A stretch of 64,000 nt of DNA from Sphingomonas jatrophae (GTDB taxonomy: Bacteria > Pseudomonadota > Alphaproteobacteria > Sphingomonadales > Sphingomonadaceae), in NCBI RefSeq assembly GCF_900113315.1, contig NZ_FOZG01000001.1, forward strand, positions 1,736,001-1,800,000. Direction: 5' to 3'. The notes under the pieces are model-generated. The model was not told the origin of the DNA. It did no database searches and saw only the letters and a program-made list of their open reading frames with translations. A program made the position numbers and the translations under genes. This document shows positions 27,575 through 36,020 of this stretch, piece by piece. How positions within the stretch are numbered: the first letter of the stretch is position 1; each line of letters opens with the position of its first letter.

Positions 27575-28339
27575 TCAGTCGAAATTGGCCATGCCGCCAT
27601 CGAGCGGCAGCGTCGCGCCGCTGACGTAGCGGCTGTCGGCCGAGACGAGGAACAGCACCGCGCGCGCGATATCCTCCACCGGATCGCCGAAGCGGCGGAG
27701 CGGAATCTGGCGGATCAGGTCCTCCGCCTGCTCGGGCTGCGCAGCGCTCCACTCGTCGAAGGCGGGGCTGGTGGCGAGCGGGGCGATGGTGTTGACGCGG
27801 ATATTATCGGCACCCCATTCGTCCGCCGCCGCGCGCGTCAGTGAACGGATCGCCTGCTTGACGCCCGCATAGGGGCCATAGCCCTGCATGTCCCAGCGCT
27901 TCGCCGCGGCGGTCGCGAAGTTGACGATGGCGCCGCCGCCGCGCGCCTTCAGATGCGGCTGCGCCGCCTTCATGTAGCGGAAGGTGGCGAGCGGCCCCGT
28001 GTCGAACATCTCGACGAACTGCGCGTCGCTCATCTCCAGCATGGGGATGTTGGTGTAGACGGACTGGGCATTGTTGATGAGGATATCGAGCCCGCCGAGT
28101 CGCTCGACGCACATCGCGACATTCGCCGCCACCTGCGCCGGATCGGCCACGTCCGTGCGCATCGCCTCCACCCGCGCGCCCGTCGTCCGCAGCGCATCGG
28201 CCACTGCGATCACCTTCGGCTCGGTGCGGCCCGACAGCATCAGCGCGGCGCCCTCGCTGGCGAACACCTCGGCGATCGCCCGTCCCAAGCCCTGCCCCGC
28301 GCCGGTGATCAGCGCGATCTTGCCGTCCAGCAATCCCAT
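27575..28339 (-). CDS. SDR oxidoreductase
   Basis: A 254-residue classical SDR with TGAGQGLGR, NNAQ and Tyr-x3-Lys (YAGVK). The conserved serine region reads NFATAAAKR, with threonine at or near the catalytic serine. It resembles the SDR at 50008, sharing YAGVK and APLAT(S/T)PA. The start at 28339 follows AGGGGGA. It is the first gene of the operon with the SnoaL protein, the Ser-type SDR and the flavoprotein. Confidence 0.87.
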   Translation of the reverse strand: MGLLDGKIALITGAGQGLGRAIAEVFASEGAALMLSGRTEPKVIAVADALRTTGARVEAMRTDVADPAQVAANVAMCVERLGGLDILINNAQSVYTNIPMLEMSDAQFVEMFDTGPLATFRYMKAAQPHLKARGGGAIVNFATAAAKRWDMQGYGPYAGVKQAIRSLTRAAADEWGADNIRVNTIAPLATSPAFDEWSAAQPEQAEDLIRQIPLRRFGDPVEDIARAVLFLVSADSRYVSGATLPLDGGMANFD

Positions 28340-28399
28340 GCCGTCCCCCTTGCTCCCGCCGACGCTATCGGCTGCTGGCACCCCGCTCCACCCGCTTCC

Positions 28400-28416
28400 G
28401 CAGCCGCCTTGTGCAA
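28400..28416. promoter_or_regulatory. Shared element GCAGCCGCCTTGTGCAA
   Basis: In the 103-bp spacer upstream of the SDR operon starting at 28339. Fifteen of 17 bases match the element at 32562-32578, which is also in a spacer; shorter matches occur at 8034 and 29267. It lies 60 bp upstream of the start codon. It may be a binding site shared by left-half operons; no regulator can be assigned. Confidence 0.4.
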
Positions 28417-28442
28417 TCCGGCCATCGATGCTCGCCCGGCGC

Positions 28443-29186
28443 TCAGCCCATCGTCGCCTTCACCAACGTGCCGCGGCCGCTGATGTCGATGATCCGCCCG
28501 GTCGTGAAGGCGCCCGCGGCGAACAGATAGGCCTCCGCGCAATCCTCTGGCGTGGCCAGCCGGCCGAGCGGGGTCGCGCGCGCGAACGCCTCGATCGCCT
28601 CCGGCGTGAAGGCGTCGCGCGGGGTGGATTCGGTCAGCACCAAGCTCATCTCGATCGCGTTGATGCGCAGACGCTTGGCCATATATTCGACCGCCGCCAC
28701 CTTGATCGCATGGTTGATCGCCGCCTTCGTCGAGGCATAGACGCCGAGCCCTGCGCTGTTGTTGGTGACGCTCGATGATGAGGTCATGATGATCGCGCCG
28801 TCGGGCTCCATCGCATTGCCCATATGCTTGATGAAATAAAGCCCGCCGACGAAGTTGGTCATCACCGCGGGCAGCGTCGACGCTGGATCGATCTGCGACA
28901 ACGGTCCATAGGACCCTGCCGCCACGCAGTTGACCGCGACGTTCAGCCGGCCGAACCGCTCCACTGCCGCCGCCGCCAGCGCGCCGACCGTATCATGGTC
29001 GGTCGTGTCGCAGACGAAGGCCTCGCCGCTTATGTCCGCCGCCAGCGCCTCCAGCCCCGGCCGCCGGCGCGCCGCGACCATCACCCGCGCGCCCTCCGCC
29101 GCGAAGCGCCGCGCCACCGCCGCACCGATCCCGATCGGTGACGATGCGCCGAGCACCACCACGCTTTTGCCGGCAAACCCCGCCAT
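28443..29186 (-). CDS. SDR oxidoreductase
   Basis: A 247-residue classical SDR with the cofactor motif GASSPIGIG, NCVAAG in place of NNAG, and catalytic serine plus Tyr-x3-Lys (YASTK). The start at 29186 follows GAGG eight bases upstream. It is 103 bp from the next gene in the same direction and may have its own promoter. Role as an alcohol/ketone oxidoreductase is by family only. Confidence 0.87.
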   Translation of the reverse strand: MAGFAGKSVVVLGASSPIGIGAAVARRFAAEGARVMVAARRRPGLEALAADISGEAFVCDTTDHDTVGALAAAAVERFGRLNVAVNCVAAGSYGPLSQIDPASTLPAVMTNFVGGLYFIKHMGNAMEPDGAIIMTSSSSVTNNSAGLGVYASTKAAINHAIKVAAVEYMAKRLRINAIEMSLVLTESTPRDAFTPEAIEAFARATPLGRLATPEDCAEAYLFAAGAFTTGRIIDISGRGTLVKATMG

Positions 29187-29266
29187 CCGTGCATCCTCAT
29201 CCTTGTCCGCGTCGGCTGTTAGCCGCCGATGCGCATGCCGCCTGCCCCAAGGCTTTCGCAATCGGA

Positions 29267-29280
29267 CCGGCTTGCGCAAA
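29267..29280. promoter_or_regulatory. Partial copy of the CCGCCTTGYGCA element
   Basis: CCGGCTTGCGCAAA in the 208-bp divergent spacer (29187-29394) between the SDR and the second TonB receptor. Within this spacer TTTCGCAA and TTGCGCAAA also form an imperfect inverted repeat about 10 bases apart (29254-29280). Either could bind a regulator. No gene or further motif is seen in the spacer. Confidence 0.3.
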
Positions 29281-29394
29281 TCTAGCCACAAGCATGACGT
29301 CTGACGGTCAGGCGGCTGCCCATGCGATTTACCGGAAAGAGGCGGGCAAGTATCCGATTGGACAGGTAAAAGAAAACCGGGAGGATCTTCAGCC

Positions 29395-31731
29395 ATGCAC
29401 GCCTCGTTCGCCCGCGCGGGCAGCGCCATCCTCCTGCTCGCCCTGAGCAGCGTCTCCGCGCCCGCGCTGGCGCAGGCCGTGCAGCCCACAGCCGCGACGG
29501 AGGGCGCACCGGCAGACGGCTTGGCCGACATCGTCGTCACCGCGCGGCGGCGGGCCGAACAGGCGCAGGACGTGCCCGTCTCGGTCACGGCCCTCTCGGG
29601 AGACGCGCTCGAGCAGCGTAATGTTCGGACGATCGAGAGCCTGTCGGCGCTCGCCCCCAACCTCAACATCAATCAGTCGTCGGGCGCGATCTCGGGATCG
29701 GTGATCGCCATCCGAGGCATCAGCGACAATAATCCCACCGTCCTGACGAACGATCCGCCCGTCGGCCTTTATCTCGACGGCGTCTACCTCGGCCGCACAG
29801 CGGGCGGCATCTTCGACATCGTCGATCTCGAACGCGTCGAGGTGCTGCGCGGACCACAGGGTGCGCTGTTCGGCCGCAACACGACCGGCGGCGCGGTCAG
29901 CCTCGTCACCAGCCGGCCCAAGGACACGTTCGGCATCCAGCAGAAGGTCAGCTACGGCTCGTTCGACGAATGGACGTCGCGCACGCGCATAGATCTGGGG
30001 GAGCTGGGCGACAGCGGCATCGCGCTCCGCCTCGCTTACGCGCATCGCCAGCGCGACGGCTTCTTCGACAACCCCCTGGTGGAGGATCGCTACGATCCGG
30101 GCGCGCTGAACACGGATACGGTGTTCGCCTCGCTGCATGGCGACTGGTCGAATTTCCGGTGGGACGTGCGCGGCGACTATCAGAACCGCAAAGGCGTCGC
30201 CTCGCTGATGCAGGCTGTCGCCGCCGATGCGCTGCGCACGCGCTACTTCGGCGCCTCGCCCAATTTCGGCGGGCGCCCCTTCGTGCTCTCGACCGACCGG
30301 CTGAAGACGCTCGCGGTCGATTTCCGCGGGCGCGCCTCGGCGGAGATCTGGGGCGTCTCCAACACGTTCGAATATGATCTGAGCGACACGCTGACGCTCA
30401 AGTCCATCTCCGCCTACCGTGCGCTGCGCGTCCATGAATTTGGCGACCTGTCCGGCCAGACGGGCCTGCGCGGGCTGGTGCTCAATTCGGCGACGGGCGC
30501 GGTGTCGGTGCAGCCGGTCACGCCCTTCCAGTCACAGAATTTCAGCCGCCAGCGCCAGGTGTCGCAGGAATTGCAGCTGCTCGGCGATACGGATCGGCTG
30601 ACCTATGTCGCGGGCCTCTATTACTTCCGTGAGCGGGTGGCGCAGCAGAATCCGCAGAACTTCACCTTCGTCATCCAGACCGCGACAGGGCTGGCGCTCG
30701 GCATCCCGCAGCAGCGGACCGTCGCTTATCGCGGCGTCGCCAAATCCTATGCCGCCTTCGCGCAGGCGAGCTACACGCCCGCCATCCTGGGCGACAAGCT
30801 CGAGCTCACGCTAGGCGGCCGTTACACCGAGGATCGCCGCTCGCTCGACCAGCAGGATACCGCCTTCGGCCTGCCCGTGCCCCCCAGCCGCCAGCTGGCG
30901 CGCAAGTGGACCAACTTCTCGGCGAACGGCTCCGTCCTCTACAAGTTCACCGAGGCGGTGAACGCCTATGCGCGCGTGTCGAGCGGCTACAAGTCCGGCG
31001 GCTTCAATCCGGCAGACCTGATCGGCAACGGCTATGATCCGGAAAAGGTCGTCGCCTATGAGGCGGGGCTGAAATCGGAATGGTTCGATCGCCGCCTGCG
31101 CGTCAACATCGCCGGCTTCTACAACGATTACAAGGATCGGCAGATCTCCGTCCTGACGACCTCGCCGACCGGCGGCGCCAGCAATTCGACGCAGAATGCC
31201 GGCCGCGCCAAGTTCAAGGGGATCGAGCTCGAAGTCACCGCCGCGCCGGTGCGCGGGCTCATCCTCGAAGGGTCGCTCGGCTATACCGATCCCAAGTACA
31301 AGGTCTATCAGTTCGTTCCCGCCGCGGGTGCCGCGCCGATCAACGTCGCGGATGAGGCACGCTTCCAATATCAGACCAAGATCACCACCCACGCCGCCAT
31401 CCAGTATAGCTTCGTGGACAGCGGCTTCGGCGTGCCCAGCGTCCGCGTCGAATATAATCATACCGGTCAGCGTTACTTCCTGCCGCTCGATCGACTCGCG
31501 CCGTTCAACCGCATCATGCGCGATCCCGGCTTCGACGACGTGCAGGCGCAGATCAGCCTGTCGCGCATTCCGCTCGGCCGCACCACGGCGGAGCTGACCG
31601 TCTATGGGCGCAACCTGCTCGACGACGACAAGCACCGCACCGCCGCGATCGATTTTGGCGCGCTGGGCTTTGCCGAGGCGCAATATGTCATGCCGCGCTC
31701 CTGGGGAGTCAGCCTGATGATCGACTTCTAG
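29395..31731 (+). CDS. TonB-dependent outer-membrane receptor
   Basis: A 778-residue receptor. The signal peptide runs to APALAQ near residue 27, followed by DIVVTARRRAEQAQDVPVS, a plug domain with RGISDNNP and LERVEVLRGPQGALFGRNTTGG, and a barrel ending in IDF. The tail motif DFGALGF lies 26 residues from the end, as in the receptors at 15781 and 61664. GGGAGG precedes the ATG. It likely imports a ligand related to that of the other two. It stands alone in its transcription unit, divergent from an SDR and convergent with a GST gene. Confidence 0.94.
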   Translation: MHASFARAGSAILLLALSSVSAPALAQAVQPTAATEGAPADGLADIVVTARRRAEQAQDVPVSVTALSGDALEQRNVRTIESLSALAPNLNINQSSGAISGSVIAIRGISDNNPTVLTNDPPVGLYLDGVYLGRTAGGIFDIVDLERVEVLRGPQGALFGRNTTGGAVSLVTSRPKDTFGIQQKVSYGSFDEWTSRTRIDLGELGDSGIALRLAYAHRQRDGFFDNPLVEDRYDPGALNTDTVFASLHGDWSNFRWDVRGDYQNRKGVASLMQAVAADALRTRYFGASPNFGGRPFVLSTDRLKTLAVDFRGRASAEIWGVSNTFEYDLSDTLTLKSISAYRALRVHEFGDLSGQTGLRGLVLNSATGAVSVQPVTPFQSQNFSRQRQVSQELQLLGDTDRLTYVAGLYYFRERVAQQNPQNFTFVIQTATGLALGIPQQRTVAYRGVAKSYAAFAQASYTPAILGDKLELTLGGRYTEDRRSLDQQDTAFGLPVPPSRQLARKWTNFSANGSVLYKFTEAVNAYARVSSGYKSGGFNPADLIGNGYDPEKVVAYEAGLKSEWFDRRLRVNIAGFYNDYKDRQISVLTTSPTGGASNSTQNAGRAKFKGIELEVTAAPVRGLILEGSLGYTDPKYKVYQFVPAAGAAPINVADEARFQYQTKITTHAAIQYSFVDSGFGVPSVRVEYNHTGQRYFLPLDRLAPFNRIMRDPGFDDVQAQISLSRIPLGRTTAELTVYGRNLLDDDKHRTAAIDFGALGFAEAQYVMPRSWGVSLMIDF

Positions 31732-31736
31732 GGCGG

Positions 31737-32381
31737 TCAGCTCATCGCCGCGGCGGTCAGGTCGGCGATGCGGTAGGCGCCGCCTTTCTTCAGCGCGCGG
31801 GCGTAGGCGGGCCGTGCCACCATATACGCGCGGTAGCGGGCGAGCGCGGGATAGTCGCCGAGCAGCCCGCGCTCCGCCGCCGCGTCGAGCAGGAAGGTCG
31901 CCTGGATGTCCGCGCCCGTCAGCGCATCGCCGACGACGAAGTCGCGGCCCGTCAGTTCCTGCTCCATGAAGCCGAAATGTAGCGCGATCTCGCTCTCGGC
32001 GCGCGGCTTCACCGGCGCGCCGCCATCGCCCAGCATGTCGATATAGATGCCCAATATGTAGGGCAGCATCACCGATCCCTCGATCAGATGCATCCACTGC
32101 AGGTAGCGCACCCAATCATCGCTGCCGACGGCTGGACGCAGCCGCCCGTCGCCATGCACCTCGATGACATATTCGATGATCGCCCCCGATTCCGCCACCA
32201 CGCGGGTTCCGTCGGTGATCACCGGCGCCTTGCCCAGGCCATGCAGCCGGCGATAGTCGGGCGGGGCGAACAGCTGCTCGTGTCGGTCGTAATGGACGAT
32301 CTCGTAGGGCAGCCCGAGCTCCTCCAGCAGCCACAGGATCCGGATCGAGCGCGAATTCTGGAGATGGTGGACGGTGATCAT
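31737..32381 (-). CDS. Glutathione S-transferase family protein
   Basis: A 214-residue GST with an N-terminal thioredoxin-like domain (VHHLQNSRSIRILWLLEELG, then KAPVITDG and the glutathione-binding ESGAI) and a helical C-terminal domain (GDALTGADI). The N-terminus places it with bacterial beta/YfcG-like forms. Roles in catabolic islands include ether cleavage, isomerisation and detoxification. The start at 32381 follows GGAGG at seven bases. It is divergent from the SDR at 32588. Confidence 0.88.
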   Translation of the reverse strand: MITVHHLQNSRSIRILWLLEELGLPYEIVHYDRHEQLFAPPDYRRLHGLGKAPVITDGTRVVAESGAIIEYVIEVHGDGRLRPAVGSDDWVRYLQWMHLIEGSVMLPYILGIYIDMLGDGGAPVKPRAESEIALHFGFMEQELTGRDFVVGDALTGADIQATFLLDAAAERGLLGDYPALARYRAYMVARPAYARALKKGGAYRIADLTAAAMS

Positions 32382-32561
32382 GGCGCGGCCTCCGCTGTGC
32401 CGCCCAGCGTCGCGGCTGGCGTCCGCACCGGCAAGGCGGCGCGGGCGCATCGATGGCCAGATCGCGAAACCGGCGCCGGACCGCCGCCTCCCCTCCCCGC
32501 GGCGGCGCCTGTATCGAGGGCTCCAGCGCAGCGATAAGGGGCCAAGCCAGCGATGTTCGGA

Positions 32562-32578
32562 GCAGCCGCCTTGCGCAG
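32562..32578. promoter_or_regulatory. Shared element GCAGCCGCCTTGCGCAG
   Basis: In the 206-bp divergent spacer between the GST gene (start 32381) and the SDR gene (start 32588). It matches 28400-28416 at 15 of 17 bases. It ends only nine bases before the GTG start of the plus-strand SDR, so it could also overlap that gene's translation signal; the GST gene is the more likely target. The remaining spacer shows nothing else. Confidence 0.35.
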
Positions 32579-32587
32579 GGCCCGCCT

Positions 32588-33388
32588 GTGCCGCTGAGCC
32601 TCACCTTCCGCCCCGGCGCGATTCTCGTCTCCGGGGGCACCGGCCGCGTCGGTGAGGGTGTCGTCCGGCGGCTGGCGGAAGGCGGCGTGCCCGTGCTATT
32701 CACCTACCGCCACGATCGCGACCGCGCCGCGGCGATCGAGCGGGAGTTGTGCGACGCCGGCCACCGCGTGCGCGCGAAGATGCTCGATCTGTCCTCGCCC
32801 GCCTCGATCGACGCCGCGTTCGAGGCGGCGCGCAGCCTCGGCGGCGGCATCGCCGCGGTCGTTTCGGCAGGCGGCCCCGGCGTGCCCTTCGCCAAGCTCG
32901 CCGACGTGCCGGCCGTTACGCTCGAGGCATTCCTGCGCGCCGACGCGATGGGCATCTTCCGCCTCGTCTCCCGCGCCGTGACCGAGTTCCGCGCGGTGGG
33001 CGGCGGGCCGATCGTCGTCTGCACCACCATCGCAAACTTTCGCGTCGTCGACTTCGATGGCGCCTCGCCCTTCTCCAAAGGCGCGGTCGAGGCGCTGATC
33101 CGCCAGGTCGCAGCGGAGGAAGCGGGCGCGGGCATCACCTGCAACGGCGTCGCCGTATCGTGGGTCAACGATCTCGACGCCGATGCGCAGATCGCCGCCG
33201 TTGCGGACATGCCCGAGCCCGCCTTCGGCCACATCGTCGCGCTCATCCGCCAGATCGAGGCTCAGACACGGGCGAAGCGCCCAGCCCGGACCTCGGAGGC
33301 AGGCGACCTGTTCGCCTTCCTCGCCTCCGAACAGGCACGCTACGTGACGGGCGAGACGGTCCGCTTCGACGGCGGCTTCAGCCTGTGA
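32588..33388 (+). CDS. SDR-like protein with Ser in place of the catalytic Tyr
   Basis: A 266-residue SDR fold protein with SGGTGRVG for the cofactor. The catalytic region is Ser160-PFS-Lys164, so the tyrosine is replaced by serine, and SAGGPG stands where NNAG is expected. It shares the DGxSxxxKxAxEALIR motif with the protein at 26348 and is its paralogue. Translation probably starts at GTG 32588, the first start codon next to the conserved region; the ribosome site is weak (AGGG). A CMD-like gene follows after 23 bp. Confidence 0.8.
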   Translation: MPLSLTFRPGAILVSGGTGRVGEGVVRRLAEGGVPVLFTYRHDRDRAAAIERELCDAGHRVRAKMLDLSSPASIDAAFEAARSLGGGIAAVVSAGGPGVPFAKLADVPAVTLEAFLRADAMGIFRLVSRAVTEFRAVGGGPIVVCTTIANFRVVDFDGASPFSKGAVEALIRQVAAEEAGAGITCNGVAVSWVNDLDADAQIAAVADMPEPAFGHIVALIRQIEAQTRAKRPARTSEAGDLFAFLASEQARYVTGETVRFDGGFSL

Positions 33389-33411
33389 CACCCGGCAGCG
33401 AGGATAGGATC

Positions 33412-33780
33412 ATGACGGACGACAGCAGACGCACCCGCGGCGAGGCGATGTTCGGGCAGGTCTATGGCGGCGTCGTGCCGCTGCCCGCCGCCGAAACGCG
33501 CGACGATTACGTCCACACCGTGATCGATCACCTGTTCGGCACGGTGTGGCCGCGCGACGGCCTGCCGGTGCGCGATCGTCGCCTCGTCATCCTCGGCGTC
33601 GCCATCGCGCAGGGCGAGGATGCCATCGTCGAGATCCAGCTGCGCGCCGCGCTCGCCAATGGCGAGCTGAGCCTTGCGGACATCGACGAGATCCTCGTCC
33701 TCATGCCTTATTATGTCGGCTATCCGCGCGCCGGCCACCTTCAGGCGATCGTCCGCCGCCTGCGCGACGAGGCTACCTGA
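33412..33780 (+). CDS. Carboxymuconolactone decarboxylase-like protein
   Basis: A 122-residue all-helical protein of the CMD family (PF02627). The conserved block RDRRLVILGVAIAQGEDAIVEIQLRAALANG is seen, but the usual histidine before RAAL is glutamine and there is no AhpD-type Cys-x-x-Cys. A decarboxylase or peroxidase role is thus not supported; many short family members are uncharacterised. It sits in an operon with the Ser-type SDR. Confidence 0.75.
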   Translation: MTDDSRRTRGEAMFGQVYGGVVPLPAAETRDDYVHTVIDHLFGTVWPRDGLPVRDRRLVILGVAIAQGEDAIVEIQLRAALANGELSLADIDEILVLMPYYVGYPRAGHLQAIVRRLRDEAT

Positions 33781-33787
33781 GCGCCCG

Positions 33788-34936
33788 CTACTCCGCCGCC
33801 AGCGCCGCCGGCCCGGTCGTACGCAGGCGGGGGATCAGCTGCTCGCCGATCGCGCGGATCGTCGCCATCGACACGTCGTGCGGGATGGTGCCCATCTGGA
33901 CGAGGAACAGGATCTCGTCCGCACCGGACTCGATCAGCCGCGTGACGTAGCGGATGGCATTCTCGATCGTGCCGTAGGCGTCCTGCTCGACATGGTAATT
34001 GCCCGTCTGCAGGTCCGAAATCTCGATCTTCTCGTCGCCGAGGAAGGTGATCAGCCGCTCCTTGTCCGCCTCCATCATCTTCATCTGCTCGTCGACCGAC
34101 AGGTCGTCGATCACCGGCTTCGGCCCGGCGCGGTAGAAATGCTCGATCGCCTGGATGAAGAAGCGCTGCCCGCGCAGGCCGATCCGGCGTGCCCGCTCGG
34201 CATCGTCGAGGATCACCGCCGGGCAGAGCGCCGCGAGGTGGTTGGTCGGCCGGAAGCCCACCTGATCCTCGGGCCGCCGCCGCGCGAAAGCATCGCGGTA
34301 GAGCTTGTTCTTGCGGGCGATCTCGTCCGGCCCGGTGAAGCCCATCACCAGCGCACCCAGCCCCCGCTCGCCCGCGGTCAGCAGCGATTCCTCGCGCGAG
34401 CAGGCCATGTACATGGGCGGATGCGGCTGCTGGTAGGGCTTGGGCCAGATCGCGCGGCGCGGGATGTCGATCGCGCGGCCGTGATGCTCGATTTCCTCGT
34501 TCACGAACATGCGCGGGATGACGTACATCGCCTCGTCGACCAGCGGGCCGATCTCGCCCACGTCATAGCCGAACGTGCCCGCCTCTGTCTGCGTGCCGCC
34601 CTTGCCGATGCCGAAATGCAGCCGCCCGCTGGAGAGCAGGTCCAGCGTCGCGATCCGCTCCGCCACCTTCACCGGGTGGTTCATCTTGGGCGGCAGGCAG
34701 ACGACGCCATGGCCGACATGGATGCGCTTCGTCGCGCCCGCCACATAGGCGAGGAACGTCTCGGGCGCTGACATGTGGGCATATTGCGTCAGCGCGGTAT
34801 GCTCCACCGCCCAGATGCAGTCGAAGCCGAGATCGTCGGCCAGCCGGCACTGCTCCAGCATGTCCTGGAACATGCGATACTCGCTGTCGCGCGACGTATC
34901 GGTCAGCTGCCCTTCGTAGATGAGCGAGAATTTCAT
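33788..34936 (-). CDS. LLM-class flavin-dependent oxidoreductase (luciferase-like monooxygenase)
   Basis: A 382-residue TIM-barrel protein of the bacterial luciferase family. Landmarks are the N-terminal MKFSLIYEG, DDLGFDCIWAVEHT, the LDLLSSGRLHFGIGKG block and PQQPHPPMYMACS. Members use reduced FMN or F420 to oxygenate or reduce substrates. No flavin reductase is adjacent. The start at 34936 follows GGAG eight bases upstream. It is divergent from the SDR at 35136. Confidence 0.9.
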   Translation of the reverse strand: MKFSLIYEGQLTDTSRDSEYRMFQDMLEQCRLADDLGFDCIWAVEHTALTQYAHMSAPETFLAYVAGATKRIHVGHGVVCLPPKMNHPVKVAERIATLDLLSSGRLHFGIGKGGTQTEAGTFGYDVGEIGPLVDEAMYVIPRMFVNEEIEHHGRAIDIPRRAIWPKPYQQPHPPMYMACSREESLLTAGERGLGALVMGFTGPDEIARKNKLYRDAFARRRPEDQVGFRPTNHLAALCPAVILDDAERARRIGLRGQRFFIQAIEHFYRAGPKPVIDDLSVDEQMKMMEADKERLITFLGDEKIEISDLQTGNYHVEQDAYGTIENAIRYVTRLIESGADEILFLVQMGTIPHDVSMATIRAIGEQLIPRLRTTGPAALAAE

Positions 34937-35135
34937 GAGGTCGGCTCCGCGCGAGGCCCGGCAGTGGCGGCGCGGATAAGATCGGGCGATCCTGCCAGTG
35001 GCAACGCCGCCCGGCAAAGGAAATGGCCAGATTTCACACACGGCCGGTTTGCCAAGCCATCGCAGCGCCGGCCACCCTGTGGCACGGCTATAGGCCGGGA
35101 AGCGCGGCACATGCGCGACGATGGAGGGGAGCCCC

Positions 35136-36020
35136 GTGGCAGGTATATTGGCAGGAAAGACCGCGTTCATCACCGGCGGCGGCGGCGGCATCGGCAGCGC
35201 CTCGGCCCGCCTGTTCGCGCGCGATGGTGCGGCGGTGATGCTGATGGGCCGCAAGCAGGAGACGCTGGGCGCGGCCCGCGCCGAGATCCTGTCCGAATTT
35301 CCGGACGCCCGGATCGAGACCTATAGCGGCGACGCGCTCAGCACGGAGGACGTGCAGGAAGGCCTCGCGCGCGCCGCGGCCATCCAGGGCGGGCTCGACA
35401 TCCTCGTGCCGACGGTGGGCGGCGGCGGCTTCATGCCGATCCTGATGCATACGGCGGACACGTTCCGCGAGCAGCTCGACATGAACGTGATCAGCTGCTT
35501 CCTCGTCGTGCGCTACGGCGTGCCGCTGATGAAGTCGGGCGGCGCGGTGGTCTGCATCTCGTCCACCGCCGCCGTCATGCCCTTCCCCTGGCTGGGCGCC
35601 TATTGCGCGTCCAAGGGGGCGGTGGAGCAGTTCGTCCGCACCGCCGCGGACGAGCTGGCGCCCGCGGGCGTGCGCGTCAACGCGGTCCGCCCGGGCATGA
35701 CCCGCACCAACGTGACCGGCGCGATGTTCGACAATGATGCGGTGATCGCCCCCTTCATCGAACAGATGCCACTCGGTCGCGCGGGCGTGCCGGACGATAT
35801 CGCGCAGGGCGTGCGCTTCCTCGCCGGGCCGGAATCGGGCTGGATGACGGGGCAGAGCTTCGCCGTCGACGGCGGGCACGAACTGCGCCGCAATCCGGAC
35901 ATGACGGCGACGGCACGCGCCATGTTCGGCAACGACGTGATCGATGCGGTGCAGCGGGGCGAAGCGCCGCAGACGGGCGAGGTGCGCGCCCGCACCGGCG
36001 CCGAAGCGGGCGTCGCCTGA
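35136..36020 (+). CDS. SDR oxidoreductase
   Basis: A 294-residue SDR with TGGGGGIGSA, PTVGGGG in place of NNAG, and serine plus Tyr-x3-Lys (SSTAA, YCASK) conserved. It has a C-terminal extension of about 35 residues beyond the usual VDGG end. A GTG start at 35136 is preferred because GGAGGGGAG lies just upstream; an ATG at 35121 contains that ribosome site within its own codons. Its stop overlaps the next SDR start by one base. The 199-bp upstream spacer holds two short inverted repeats (34993-35003 and 35070-35082) of unclear meaning. Confidence 0.85.
   Translation: MAGILAGKTAFITGGGGGIGSASARLFARDGAAVMLMGRKQETLGAARAEILSEFPDARIETYSGDALSTEDVQEGLARAAAIQGGLDILVPTVGGGGFMPILMHTADTFREQLDMNVISCFLVVRYGVPLMKSGGAVVCISSTAAVMPFPWLGAYCASKGAVEQFVRTAADELAPAGVRVNAVRPGMTRTNVTGAMFDNDAVIAPFIEQMPLGRAGVPDDIAQGVRFLAGPESGWMTGQSFAVDGGHELRRNPDMTATARAMFGNDVIDAVQRGEAPQTGEVRARTGAEAGVA

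Noticed and set aside
34993-35082. Short inverted repeats TGCCA-G-TGGCA (34993) and GCCAC-CCT-GTGGC (35070), plus GGCAAA/TTTGCC arms 29 bases apart in the same spacer
   Set aside because: Arms of five or six bases are expected by chance in GC-rich spacers, and none recurs at other promoters in the window.
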